Of a DNA stretch of 64,000 nucleotides, positions 46,630-58,995 are shown piece after piece. Origin of the DNA: Lampris incognitus (lineage: Eukaryota; Chordata; Actinopteri; Lampriformes; Lampridae). The stretch's first letter is position 1; every line of letters starts with the position of its first letter. The stretch spans positions 16,623,890 to 16,687,889 of the forward strand of contig NC_079224.1 of the NCBI RefSeq assembly GCF_029633865.1, written 5' to 3'. The position numbers and the translations under genes are program-made. The notes below the pieces were generated by a model. It made no database searches, had not been told where the DNA came from, and saw nothing but the letters and a program-made list of their open reading frames with translations.

Positions 46630-47256
46630 ATGGCTACGAACGCCGTTGCAATTAAACTGCCGGAGTTTTGGGAGTCTTCCGCGGCTACGTGGTTCGCGCA
46701 GGCTGAGGCACAGTTCGCGCCGCTCAGAGACATAACAGCAGACGAGACCAGGTACTACTACGTAGTGGCAGCGCTAGGGGGCGCTACGGCTTCCAGGATA
46801 AGCGGTTTCATAACCAACCCACCGGCCGATGGTAAATACGCCGCACTTAAAAATCTCCTCCTTGACACTTTTGAACTGTCAACAACGGAGAGAGCACGTC
46901 GCCTCTTCGCAATTCAGGGCTTGGGAGATGGCAAACCATCGGAGCTAATGAGCAGGATGTTAAACCTACTGGGTCAAGAAAAGCCATGTTTCCTGTTTAT
47001 GGAGCTGTTTCTGCGCAACATGCCGCCCCACGTCCAGACTGCGCTCGCTAACTCCACCATCACTGATCCCCGTGAGCTGGCAAAGGAGGCTGACCGATTC
47101 TTCGTCGCTACACAACGTTCCTCCCATGCCGGGGTGCTGGCTCCTACCTTCACTGGCCCCCCCGCCGACATCGCGGGCGTGGCCCGACGGTGGCGCCACA
47201 GCGTCAGACCGCTACAAGACCTCTGGACTCTGTCTACAAGGTCCTCAATAAAGTAA
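46630..47256 (+). pseudogene. Ty3/Gypsy-type gag, 3'-truncated (208 aa)
   Basis: The frame starts MATNAVAIKLPEFWESSAAT and continues WFAQAEAQFA, YYYVVAALGG, FITNPPADGKYAALKNLLLD, LGDGKPSELMSRML, and PRELAKEADRFFVATQ. This is the capsid region typical of one fish Ty3/Gypsy gag lineage (MAG-like). The zinc knuckle, protease and polymerase are absent, so it is a fragment. It is open without internal stops, unlike the 12-15 kb element, which may mean it is younger or only a short remnant by chance. Confidence 0.75.
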
Positions 47257-50200
47257 CAAAGGTGTGCTGTGTAATTCATCATTGCCAGCCAGCATCAAAC
47301 TTATTTAGTTATCAGAAAAGTGTCAGCAAAGCTGTGAACTCTTGCCAATCTGTCTCAAGCCGCTCCTCATAGTGAATCACTATATTCATATATTGTATAT
47401 TGTATTTCGGGCACTGATTAGGATACTGATTCAGTGAACATTAAGACACCTTGATGACACTCAGATGGTGCGACACGATTCCAAAGCAGCACACTGTAAT
47501 GACGATACGTCAATTTTATCAAGTTTAAAAGGTTTACATGAGATGGCTGTTACAAATAGGTGGGTTGTCAGCACTCTCTCGAACGTTTGTTAGCTATCGC
47601 TAGTAGCATGCTACACAAGCCACTCCCGGGGTTTGTGGAAAAGCCTGCAGTTAGCTATGTATGCAAATCATATTGAACAAATAAAGACTAGACTATTTAT
47701 TTAAAGAACCAGTAAGGTCTGGCTTCTTGTCTTCCATCTTGCCTCAGCTCAGAGAGAGCAGCCGAAGAGGAGTTAAATAGCTTTCATTTAGTGAGGATAG
47801 TGAGCTGTTCGCTGGTTGTTACAATGCATTCTGGGTATTTTCCAGGGAGCTGACCTTCATCCGCTTCTACAACAGTTTTGAACTAGGCGTTTGAATTCTG
47901 AACTAGGCAGCGGTTTGAGTCACATCGAGCATCCGGCCGTGTCCCTTAAGAACCAGTGGTTGAAACCATTCTCTTACATTGTTGTGTTGAAGGTGGAAAC
48001 TATAAAGTTGTCAGCATGGTCTCATAGTTTAAAATCACTGTCATCGCTCTCTTAAACTACCATTTTACTGTTCGCTGCGTTCCAGTGCTGCAGGCATCTA
48101 CTTGGACAGCAGCGGTGGCATGGAGAGTAGGAGGACCAACCTTCAACCTAAGGACCTGCATTCAAGCCCTTGAGTCGGTAAGCATCCTTCCTGGTGAAGT
48201 GTTTTGAACAAGAGACTGAAATCCTCTGTTGGGCAATTCTCCAACAGGTTTCTACAAGGTACCACATCATCGTGTTTACAACGAGAGCTAATAGAAAGGG
48301 TTGAACTGTTCGGGAGATGACAGCTTAATTGCCATGTGTGTATTCACCATCTAAATACTGCTCAGACAGCGTTGCAGTACATGTCAGAAGACTGGTCAGA
48401 TGATTTTCATGTGGTCTGTCACACAGTTAAGGTGAAACTAAATCCATTCCGATATTTGTTCTCAAGCTATGCAGCTTTCACTTCCATCTTAAATTCACGA
48501 CCAGGTCATTAAGAAAATGTCTAACCAGATGTTTTGTTGGGCCGGTTGAATTTTAACCAGGGTCAACTATGCCTGGTACCCCCAGCAGAGGGGGCAGCAG
48601 AAGGGGAGAAGGGCAAGAGGGACAACGAGGGACCAGCAGGAGGGGAGAGGGGTCTGCAGACGGACCACACAGTGAAGGTGCGTAATGCTGTCTTAGTCCA
48701 GAGCCATAATTTGAGGTTTTGCCCTGTCAAATGCCAGTGGAACAGCTTTCAACATATTTTCATAGCAATTGTTGTCTTCACTTGAACATAGGTGCAAAAC
48801 AACATATATCTCTCTCTCTCTCTCTCTCTCTCACTTCTGTCTCTCTTCTCTCTCTCTCTCTCCATCCTGTAGAACATAATTCCCAGCAATTTGTTTCTTT
48901 AGCAGGCGGTGAAAACAAATATTAAAATGTCAAATGACAAAAAAAAGACAGTTATGTATATCTCCAATTGTGTATCACTGGAAAGCATTGCACCGTCACA
49001 TACTGCAGCCTGTCTAGTGTAACGTCTCACAACACCGTGGAATCCCCTCTCTCCTAAGCACCTTGGTCATTATGTACAGTAATGTCTGCAACCGTAACCA
49101 GCTGCTTTTCATAAGTAGCGTCGTGGTCTCGACAAAGTTTAAAATGTTCCAAAAGTCTCAGAAAAGTGACACAGTCACCATGGTGTTATAATAATAATTA
49201 TCCACCTTTATGCAAATTTCTTTGTAAAACCGCGTCCAGTGTCAAGCAACGGCAGTTGAATACATCATCTTGAGAAGTCAGAGCCATAACACAGCAAAAG
49301 TGATGACCCAACGGTTACATTGTCAATACTGAGTGCCTCTGATTTTGTGTACTACTGCTGAGCCAGTATTTAAATATCAATTAGTTGATAGATAACCTGG
49401 GTCAGCCAGCATGCTGTTAGCAGCAGGACGTATTATCCTGTCGTCTGCACAACGAACACACCGACGTTCAAGCTGATTCACAGCGGCGAACTGAGGCCTC
49501 TCTGCAGAACACCTATACACTGTCCTGTCACTCCTCATCGTTACCCTTCATCTCTGCTCATGCCTCAGGGCCAATTTAATACTTACAGATGAGAAATGAT
49601 ACATATCTAGCTACAAAGTACTGTCTGACTGAGGGACATCTGCCCTCCAACTGAAACCAATGAGGACCAAAAACCCCCTCTGATCTCCTGATCGAACCAG
49701 GAGTAATGGCACAGGTGCAGGTGAGAGATACGCCGTGAGAAAGGTTGGGAAAACACCTTCAGGATACCCTGTCAAATCCGTAATTTATTCTTGCTCTCTT
49801 TATTTGTATTTGAATGATCAAGTAGCCAATTCCAGCATCTGGACAAGAGAGCCGGTTATCACAGTGAGGATATCACACCTGCAAGCTTATTAATACAATG
49901 CCAGAAATACTCGTCAGTGAAACCATTTGTTGAATGCAACACAAGAGCTGTGCATGCAAGATGTCACGTTTGCATTCAAAATAAATTATCGGTTACATGT
50001 CGGTTAAATGAGGAACAGCGCAAAAATATCAAGTTAAAATAAACAACAGAATATTGCTAACCTGCCATATAACTGTACAGCAATCAAATTAAAAAAAAAA
50101 GTTTGGAAAACGAGCTGATCGTAGCGGCATTATCAGAACATACATATCCAACGTACCATGTGACGTGTCGAAAATACAGTAAAGATCCTAGAAACCAAAT

Positions 50201-50370
50201 CCACCTTCCAATACTCCACATGCGAAGCAGGCAGTGTATTTTCCATTTTAAGACCTTCATCTGTTCAGCTTCATATCTCACTAGATACTGACAGTTGTGA
50301 TGTGTGGACAGAGGACTACAAATAGGAGACAGTGGGGGGTGTATATATTACACACACCGCCTCAAAGCGT

Positions 50371-50373
<3 letters not shown>
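47257..50373. other. No gene recognised
   Basis: Mixed single-copy-looking DNA. (CT)n tract at about 48811-48862. A few short open frames, none with a domain or splice support. Confidence 0.35.

Positions 50374-50437
<64 letters not shown>
50374..50437 (+). repeat. (CA)32 microsatellite
   Basis: Uninterrupted; followed to about 50640 by further CA-rich and CT-rich low-complexity sequence. Confidence 0.95.
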
Positions 50438-50441
<4 letters not shown>

Positions 50442-51027
50442 CAAACTGATGATCCTGCTTGTATACACACTCATCCACTTTCTTCCACACAAAACTGGAC
50501 ACATCCACAAAAAAATGTGTGTATACCTGCATGTGCGCACACATACAGAAACACACACGCGCACAAACGCACATACACACACAAAAACAGGCACACGCAC
50601 GTTCTCTCTCTCTCTTTCCTCTCTTTATTTCTCTATCTTTTTCACTCATATCAATTGTGTCACCAGGACGCCTACCCCCACCCAGGGGTCAGGGTCCCAG
50701 AACCGAATATCTGCTACTGTACGGCGTGCAGGATAAGCCCTCGGTGCAGAAAACACACTCTTGGGAACTGTTTCAGCTAGTGTGTATGGGCTAGATCAGT
50801 TCTTATGTCGCTGAGGCAGTTATGCTTAAATCAAAGCAAATTTATGGGTGACCAAGCAGGGAGCAAGGCTTGTATGCTGTGTGTGAATGGAGGAAGGCCG
50901 CCAAGGGACCAAACAGGCCTCGCAGTAGGAAGTGGTTATGGGTCTCAGTAGGGGCCTTGCTCCCCTCTGAGATGAGGTCTACAGAGGATAAAAACGCCCA
51001 ATAAGGGGCTTGGGAACACTGCTCTGG

Positions 51028-52734
<1,707 letters not shown>

Positions 52735-53140
52735 CTGGTTCGCCACCTTGCCGCGGTGGAGAAGCTTGCGTGTACTAATGATCTCAAGAGCTATGCCGTC
52801 CGGAGCTTGGCTCCTGGTAAGGTCACCCAAGGCAGATAGGTCAAGAGGGAGGTTCCAGACGAAGTGCAATCCAACAAAGACCTCGACGGCAGAACTGGCA
52901 GAAGATGTCTCCAGGTCACAATTGCAGTGAAGGTGGATGAAGGCTGCAACAGAGGGTGGTCCCCAATCATCTTGGTTCTCCGTGCCATTAGACTCTGGCC
53001 ACCCCCTGCCAAGGACCGTGTGGTGGCTGCAGGTGCATCAGCCACGCCACCTAAAAAGCTGCACGCGCAGGCGTCCTCCCATTATGCAGCTCCAGGATCA
53101 GCCTCTACACCCACCTGAAGGAGGACAGGCATACTTGATC
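52735..53140 (+). repeat. Retroposon fragment (5' region type)
   Basis: GCCGCGGTGGAGAAGCTTGC and the following text resemble a leader sequence I recall from dispersed fish retroposons. The class is uncertain. Confidence 0.4.
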
Positions 53141-53161
53141 CTGAGTGACCGCCGATGGTGA

Positions 53162-53854
53162 CTGCCGATCGGAGCTGGAGCCGATAAGTACCAGTGACTA
53201 CTCTGCCCCTTTCCCACTGGACCAAAAACCCACTAACACCAGCTAACATCTGGCTTTTGTCTTTAGTGAGAAAGGTTACAATCAGCATTCAGCCCCAGGA
53301 CAACTGGCTCTGCAGTAGTTATGGGTGTTTATCGGCTCCAGCTCCGATCGGCAGCTGTGGAAACACCACACCCAGGTAGACATGTTAATTTTCCCTGTGC
53401 CAAAAAGTGATAGTCTGCCAAAAACTGATTGCCATCCGTAGTTTCTACTTGCCAAAAAGTGATTGCAGCTCCCATCTTGTGACTGAACGGTTGTTTCTGC
53501 CTCAAAATAACTTGAAATATATAAACCGATACAGCTTGCAGACAGTAATCAGTTTTTGGCACAACACCTACGACACCGTGCGTGACGTCGAATGTGACAC
53601 ACCAGAAATAAAAATAAAAAAGGCATACTCGTCTACTGGCAATGGGAAAGGGGTCAATCACCTATTTTTAGCGGGTGATTCCGCATTTAAGAAACCTGTT
53701 TATACGCCCTTATTTTGGTGGGAAAAGGGCACTGCAGTCATTTGTCCCGGGAACAAATGCCGGTTGTAACCGTCCACTAAGGACAGAAGCCAGATGTTAG
53801 TGGGTGTTAGTGGGGTTTTTGTCCATTCAACATTTCCCCTATAGAGGGGAAATG
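53162..53854. mobile_element. Foldback DNA element with nested inverted repeats
   Basis: An inner perfect 25-bp inverted pair (53162-53186 and 53330-53354, CTGCCGATCGGAGCTGGAGC core). An outer imperfect pair of about 65-75 bp (53212-53280 and 53764-53842) shares CACTAACACC and TAACATCTGGCTT. A short stem ACATTTCCCCT/AGGGGAAATGT closes the right end. Non-coding; target duplication not found. Confidence 0.6.
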
Positions 53855-55237
53855 TTGAATAGAGTAATGTTTTATGCTACGTATGCTATTTCCACTTTGA
53901 AACTCGCATCAAGCGTCCAGACGGGCTGTCACGTGAACTCGCATGTCAAAACAACAGTGAAGTTGAAAGCAATTCTTAAAAAAAGACTTTTGTTGGTCCG
54001 TAGCGGGTTAGTTTGAAGTTGATTCCTGTCTGCTACATGTATATCTGGGTTTTCAAGGGATGTCCCGCCCTTACTCCCTGATATAAATCCAGCTATATCC
54101 CATTGGAGAAGGCTTCAAAGATAGAGGTGTTAACCTGTTCCATCTTGGGGTAGATAATTAGCTGGAATGCACAGCGTGTCGAAGCAGGGCCTAGAGACTT
54201 AGCACCGACTCAAACCTGTGGCATCAAACGCAGATAAGTGTCCTTACTTGGCATTACATGCTTCAATTGTCAGGCTGAAACCAAATGATTTGTGACTCTC
54301 TGTCATTGCCTTTCTCCAACACCTACAATTCCGCCGTCCGTGGCGTTGATATGCTGGTGTTGTAGCGCAGCAAGTGAACGAGCTGAAGATCTCGTGTGAC
54401 CTTCTCCAATAGAGACACACTTACAATTCAAAACCGATCATACATTTTCGTTTTCGCCCGCGAAACAGATTCGAGCACAGTGGAGCGGCGACTAGCTGTG
54501 TAATCGTTACACTGTATGTAGTTAGGCATCCGAATGACTAGATAAAAACTGAAGCAGCATTCATCATGCATCATGCGCTTTAAGTTATGCATAGGACTTC
54601 TGTGTGCATGCCTGTCTGTGTGCGCGCGTGTGTGTGTGTGTGTGTATTTGTGTGTTGTTCAACAGCGCACCTGTCTGCCTCCGGGCTCTGGCGGCTACAG
54701 CCTCTCATTTCTGGCTGGCGCTCGTGTGGTAATGCATTAGAGGGCTTGTCACCGTGCTTTATTGAAGGCGACTGACAACCTATTTGACACTCTCGACAAG
54801 GTCAAAGGTGTCGACCTGCTCAGGCTGACAGAGAGACGGACACATAGAAGACACGGGCGAATTGAGACTCTTTCACAGCAAAATCCTGCTATTTTCCTAG
54901 GTATCAGATGCGGTGATTGTTGATTAAAAAACCCTTTCACACCACCAGGTTGATTTTAATCTTCTTTTTCTTCTTTTTTTCTCCTGGAAAGCCCCGTGTC
55001 TCATACATCAGAAAATCCCTACATTTTATTTACATCAGACCTTGTGTAGTCTGATAATCGCCTTTGTGTTGTCAACTTCTTGCTCACGCTGAAGATAAAA
55101 AATAGTGAGTGGACTAGATTATTCTGTTGTGTTGCTGTTTTAGCCAGTATTTGCACATTGTGCAACTGCTTTTTGCTGTTGATTTTCCAGCAGAGTGGGG
55201 AAAACTATAGCAACTGTATTCGGCCACAATAATGCGA
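53855..55237. other. No gene recognised
   Basis: A short (GT)n tract at about 54624-54650. No coding support. Confidence 0.35.
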
Positions 55238-55762
55238 GTTGGTCTGCTGCATCCGGCGGGCCAAGGGAACACAGCCCTGCTCGGAGCTGCGCCCGAAGAG
55301 GAGGCAGCGAGGGCGGTCTGACAGGACACGGAAGCAGGGCAGGCCAAGCTAGTTGCTAGCCCATGCAGGCCGTCAGTTCCGATAACACCAAGGGTGGTCT
55401 GGCGGCGGCCTCACCTAGCGTTGACTGTGTTTTTGGTGTCATTGTGTTGAGTGTTGGGGAGGCGTGTCAAGGGTGTCTGGCTGGGAGAGCTGGCGTTGGA
55501 TCGGCTGGGGGAGCTTGGTCTGCTGCGTCCGGTAGGCCCAAGGACCATGGCCCTGCCCGCAGCTGCACCCGAAGAGGAAGCACCAAAGGCGGTCTGACAG
55601 GACGCGGAAGCGGAGCAGGCTAAGCTAACTGCTAGCCCATGCAGACCAGCAGTTCCGACAGTCATCCTGGCTGGCAGCGCTGTTGGAGAGTGGTTTATTT
55701 GGTTTTTTGTTTGTTTATTTATTTATATGTTGGAATTGTAGTTTTTTTGTAGTTTAGATATA

Positions 55763-56982
55763 CACTCACCAGCCACTTTATTAGGCACACCTGTCCAACT
55801 GCTCGTTAACGCAAATTTCTAATCAGCCAATCACATGGCAGCAACTCAATGCATTTAGGCATGTAGACATAGTCAAGACGATCTGCCGCAGTTCAAACCA
55901 AGCATCAGAATGGGGAAGAAAGGTGATTTAAGTGACTTTGAACGTGGCATGGTTGTTGGTGCCAGACGGGCTGGTCTGAGTATTTCAGAAACTGCTGATC
56001 TACTGGGATTTTCACGCACAACCATCTCTAGGGTTTACAGAGAATGGTCCGAAAAAGAGAAAATATCCAGTGAGCGGCAGTTCTGTGGGCGAAAATGCCT
56101 TGTTGATGCCAGAAGTCAGAGGAGAATGGCCAGACTGGTTCGAGCTGATAGAAAGGCAACAGTAACTCAAATAACCACTCATTACAACCGAGGTATGCAG
56201 AAGAGCATCTCTGAACGCACAACACGTCGAACCTTGAGGCAGATGGGCTACAGCAGCAGGAGACCACACCGGGTGCCACTCCTGTCAGCTAAGAACAGGA
56301 AACTGAGGCTACAATTCGCACAGGCTCACCAAAATTGGACAATAGAAGATTGGAAAAACGTTGCCTGGTCTGATGAGTCTCGATTTCTGCTGCGACGTTC
56401 GGATGGTAGGGTCAGAATTTGGCGTCAACAACATGAAAGCATGGATCCATCCTACCTTGTATCAACGGTTCAGGCTGCTGGTGGTGGTGTAATGGTGTGG
56501 GGGATATTTTCTTGGCACACTTTGGGCCCCTTAGTACCAATTGAGCATCGTGTCAACGCCACAGCCTACCTGAGTATTGTTGCTGACCATGTCCATCCCT
56601 TTATGACCACAGTGTTCCCATCTTCTGATGGCTACTTCCAGCAGGATAACGCGCCATGTCACAAAGCTCAAATCATCTCAGACTGGTTTCTTGAACATGA
56701 CAATGAGTTCACTGTACTCAAATGGCCTCCACAGTCACCAGATCTCAATCCAATGGAGCACCTTTGGGATGTGGTGGACCGGGAGATTCGCATCATGGAT
56801 GTGCAGCCGACAAATCTGCAGCAACTGTGTGATGCTATCATGTCAATATGGACCAAACTCTCTGAGGAATGTTTCCAGTACCTTGTTGAATCTATGCCAC
56901 GAAGGATTAAGGCAGTTCTGAAGGCAAAAGGGGGTCCAACCCGGTACTAGCAAGGTGTACCTAATAAAGTGGCCAGTGAGTG
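55763..56982 (+). mobile_element. Tc1-like element copy 3 (DD36E), intact
   Basis: TA at 55761-55762 and 56983-56984. Ends CACTCACCAGCCACTTTATT and, inverted, the usual GTGAGTG terminus. The single transposase gene is uninterrupted. Of the three copies this is the only one that could still supply transposase. Confidence 0.97.
55910..56950 (+). CDS. Tc1/mariner transposase, DD36E type, 346 aa, intact
   Basis: The enzyme cuts the element at TA sites and reinserts it. N-terminal helix-turn-helix near residues 22-46 ([20 protein letters not shown]) is followed by a second DNA-binding region (about 76-115, with [15 protein letters not shown]). The catalytic residues are Asp155 (AWSDESRF), Asp246 ([10 protein letters not shown]) and Glu283 ([12 protein letters not shown]). 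The Asp246-Glu283 spacing is 36 residues, the hallmark reported for the DD36E (Incomer) group, where classic Tc1 has 34. The ATG at 55910 gives the family-typical length. Copies at 8951 and 21152 differ by few substitutions, so spread was recent. Confidence 0.95.
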   Translation: MGKKGDLSDFERGMVVGARRAGLSISETADLLGFSRTTISRVYREWSEKEKISSERQFCGRKCLVDARSQRRMARLVRADRKATVTQITTHYNRGMQKSISERTTRRTLRQMGYSSRRPHRVPLLSAKNRKLRLQFAQAHQNWTIEDWKNVAWSDESRFLLRRSDGRVRIWRQQHESMDPSYLVSTVQAAGGGVMVWGIFSWHTLGPLVPIEHRVNATAYLSIVADHVHPFMTTVFPSSDGYFQQDNAPCHKAQIISDWFLEHDNEFTVLKWPPQSPDLNPMEHLWDVVDREIRIMDVQPTNLQQLCDAIMSIWTKLSEECFQYLVESMPRRIKAVLKAKGGPTRY

Positions 56983-57090
56983 TATGTGTTCTTATAGTTT
57001 GGATATGTTTTTGCTTTGTGTTGCACTGCTGGGGGAAACTGTATTTCGTTTCGTTTCATGTACACAAGTGCATGAAATGAAATGACAGAG

Positions 57091-58670
57091 GATTGCTGAG
57101 CTGATTTCCCAGGGTTTCACACCAAAGGTGGTGGCACTTTGCTGCTGCACCAATAAAGCCTGCAGGTGTCCTGATCTGATGCTCAGATAGAAGACAACAG
57201 TTGATATATAGATCCTTTTCAAACAGACTTCATCATTTTGTTTCATATTTGTGCTTTCCCCCTCTGACTCTTCTATTTTTCGGTTTCTGTCTGACACGAA
57301 GCAGCAAACACACACCAAAAAAAAATGTCCTTGTCATTCCATAGTTCCTCAAATCCTTTTTGTGCAACTCCAGAGTAAATCGATATGGCTAAGCGTGTGA
57401 AAACAACAGGAAACGGGTTTACCACCCCTCCACCTGAGCAAATTAACAAATTATTTAAGTAAAATTTTGTAATATTCACACATGCGCGTGAGGATGTGCA
57501 AGACGTTGAGACTACATAGGATGGAGATAATGGCACAACAAATTCTAAAGTCTCAAATCCTTGTTAAGACCCTCGATCTTTCAAACTAAACTGGATCACA
57601 CCAAGAATCTCCTATCCTTTTATCCTGTTTAGGTCCTCTAATCCCTCAGCCATTTTCCATTCTCTCTGCTTTTCTCATTTCAAATGGCAACCGTTTGGTT
57701 GTCCGGCATTGGAACGTTGAGAATTTGTTCTCTCTGTGAAAAGAAAGTAACTATATTGAAGAAAGGAAGAACAGCTTGACAGAGCCAAGAATGCCACTGA
57801 TCTCTTTAAGTCCCATAATGAGGTGCTTTCTCTGCTCTGAGCTTGTATTGACATGGAGACTAATGATTTCCACATAGTAATAGATTCAGAACGTAATGCG
57901 AAGGGGTGGGAAAGACAACACAGAGTGATTAAGGTAGTGGAGTAGCCAAGATGCTCAATACCTCCCTTCATACGGGATTTGAAGTCTCTCAATGATATCA
58001 CATCCTTTGGAGCAAACAAACAGAGAAAGGGTGTATTGCACCATTTAGATGTATCTTGGGGGTTTTGGGACAAGAAAAACCTCACCTGAATTATACAAAT
58101 GTAATGAGTCCAGTGACTAAGTGTAATGTTTAAAAGATAAAGTGAAATGTTTGGATGTCAATGAAATCTCTCGCAAGTCGTGGTCTTTCCAATTAGGGAC
58201 TAATGCTATCTATATTAACCCTTTGCCCCCTCCCTGACTTAGCTTTAGAGAGGGAGGTACAAGGCGGCTGGGGGGTGCCTCCATAAAAACAGCACTAAAA
58301 TGCAATTACAGTGCCGTGAAGAATGGGACTTGTCAGTAATTTGCTGGCTAAAACCGAGGAGATTGCAGGTCTGGGGCCGATTGGAATTCTGAGCCTGCAG
58401 TGCAGTGTGGGAAAAGCAGTGGGAAGGCAAGCACCACCCTTTGTGAAGTAATTACTGGAACTACCAGAGGCCAGCGCCATTCCCTGCTAATGATAACCCC
58501 TCTCATCTCCACTGGTAGTCACCTTGTAATTGATATACCTGATCCCACTCATGCACTCGCTCACTCTCGCACTTACTCGCTTGCTCGCTCGCTCACTCAC
58601 GCTCAAAAAATACACAAACACTGCTTGCATGCACATGCAAGCCTATGCATGCAGGCATGCATGTAAGCAC
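57091..58670. other. No gene recognised
   Basis: Single-copy-looking DNA with low repeat content; no coding support on either strand. Confidence 0.35.
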
Positions 58671-58995
58671 ACACACACACACGCACTCTCTCACACATGC
58701 CATGTTATACTTGTGGGCACACCTCATTGATTACAATAATTCCCTAGCTCATAACCCTAACCTTAACCATCATAACTGCATGCCTAACCTTGACCCTAAC
58801 ATTAACCTAATTCTAACCTTAACCCTAAACCCAAATCCTAACCCTAAAATAGACCCTTTTCCTCATGGGGACCCATAAAATGTCCCCACAAGGTAGGCGG
58901 TTTCAGGATTTTCTATTCTAATGGGACATTTGATCCCCATTAGGATAGAAAAATCTGGTATACAGGCTCTCTCTCTCTCTCTCGCTCGCTCGCTC
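58671..58995 (+). repeat. Telomere-like degenerate repeat with CT/CG tracts
   Basis: CCTAACCCTAAAA-type and CTTAACCCTAAACCCAAATC blocks form an inverted counterpart of 45783-45990, followed by GGGGACCCATAAAATGTCCC and (CT)n at about 58966-58995. Confidence 0.65.

Larger units (their letters stand above)
55238..57090 (+). repeat. Retroposon 3' region, split by a Tc1-like element
   Basis: Two diverged copies of a GC-rich module (55238-55380 and about 55515-55640) are followed by the tail, split between 55762 and 56983 by the Tc1-like insertion. Rejoining the sides ('agtttagata' and 'tgtgttctt') reproduces the uninterrupted tail at 2860-2900. The tail ends near 57090 with CATGAAATGAAATGACA. Confidence 0.7.

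Noticed and set aside
50304-50800. His/Thr-rich and Val/Cys-rich open frames around (CA)n
   Set aside because: They are translations of microsatellites.
58550-58620. CRISPR-like array of CACTCGCTCACTCTCGC units
   Set aside because: Low-complexity CT/CG repeat in a vertebrate genome; no spacers.
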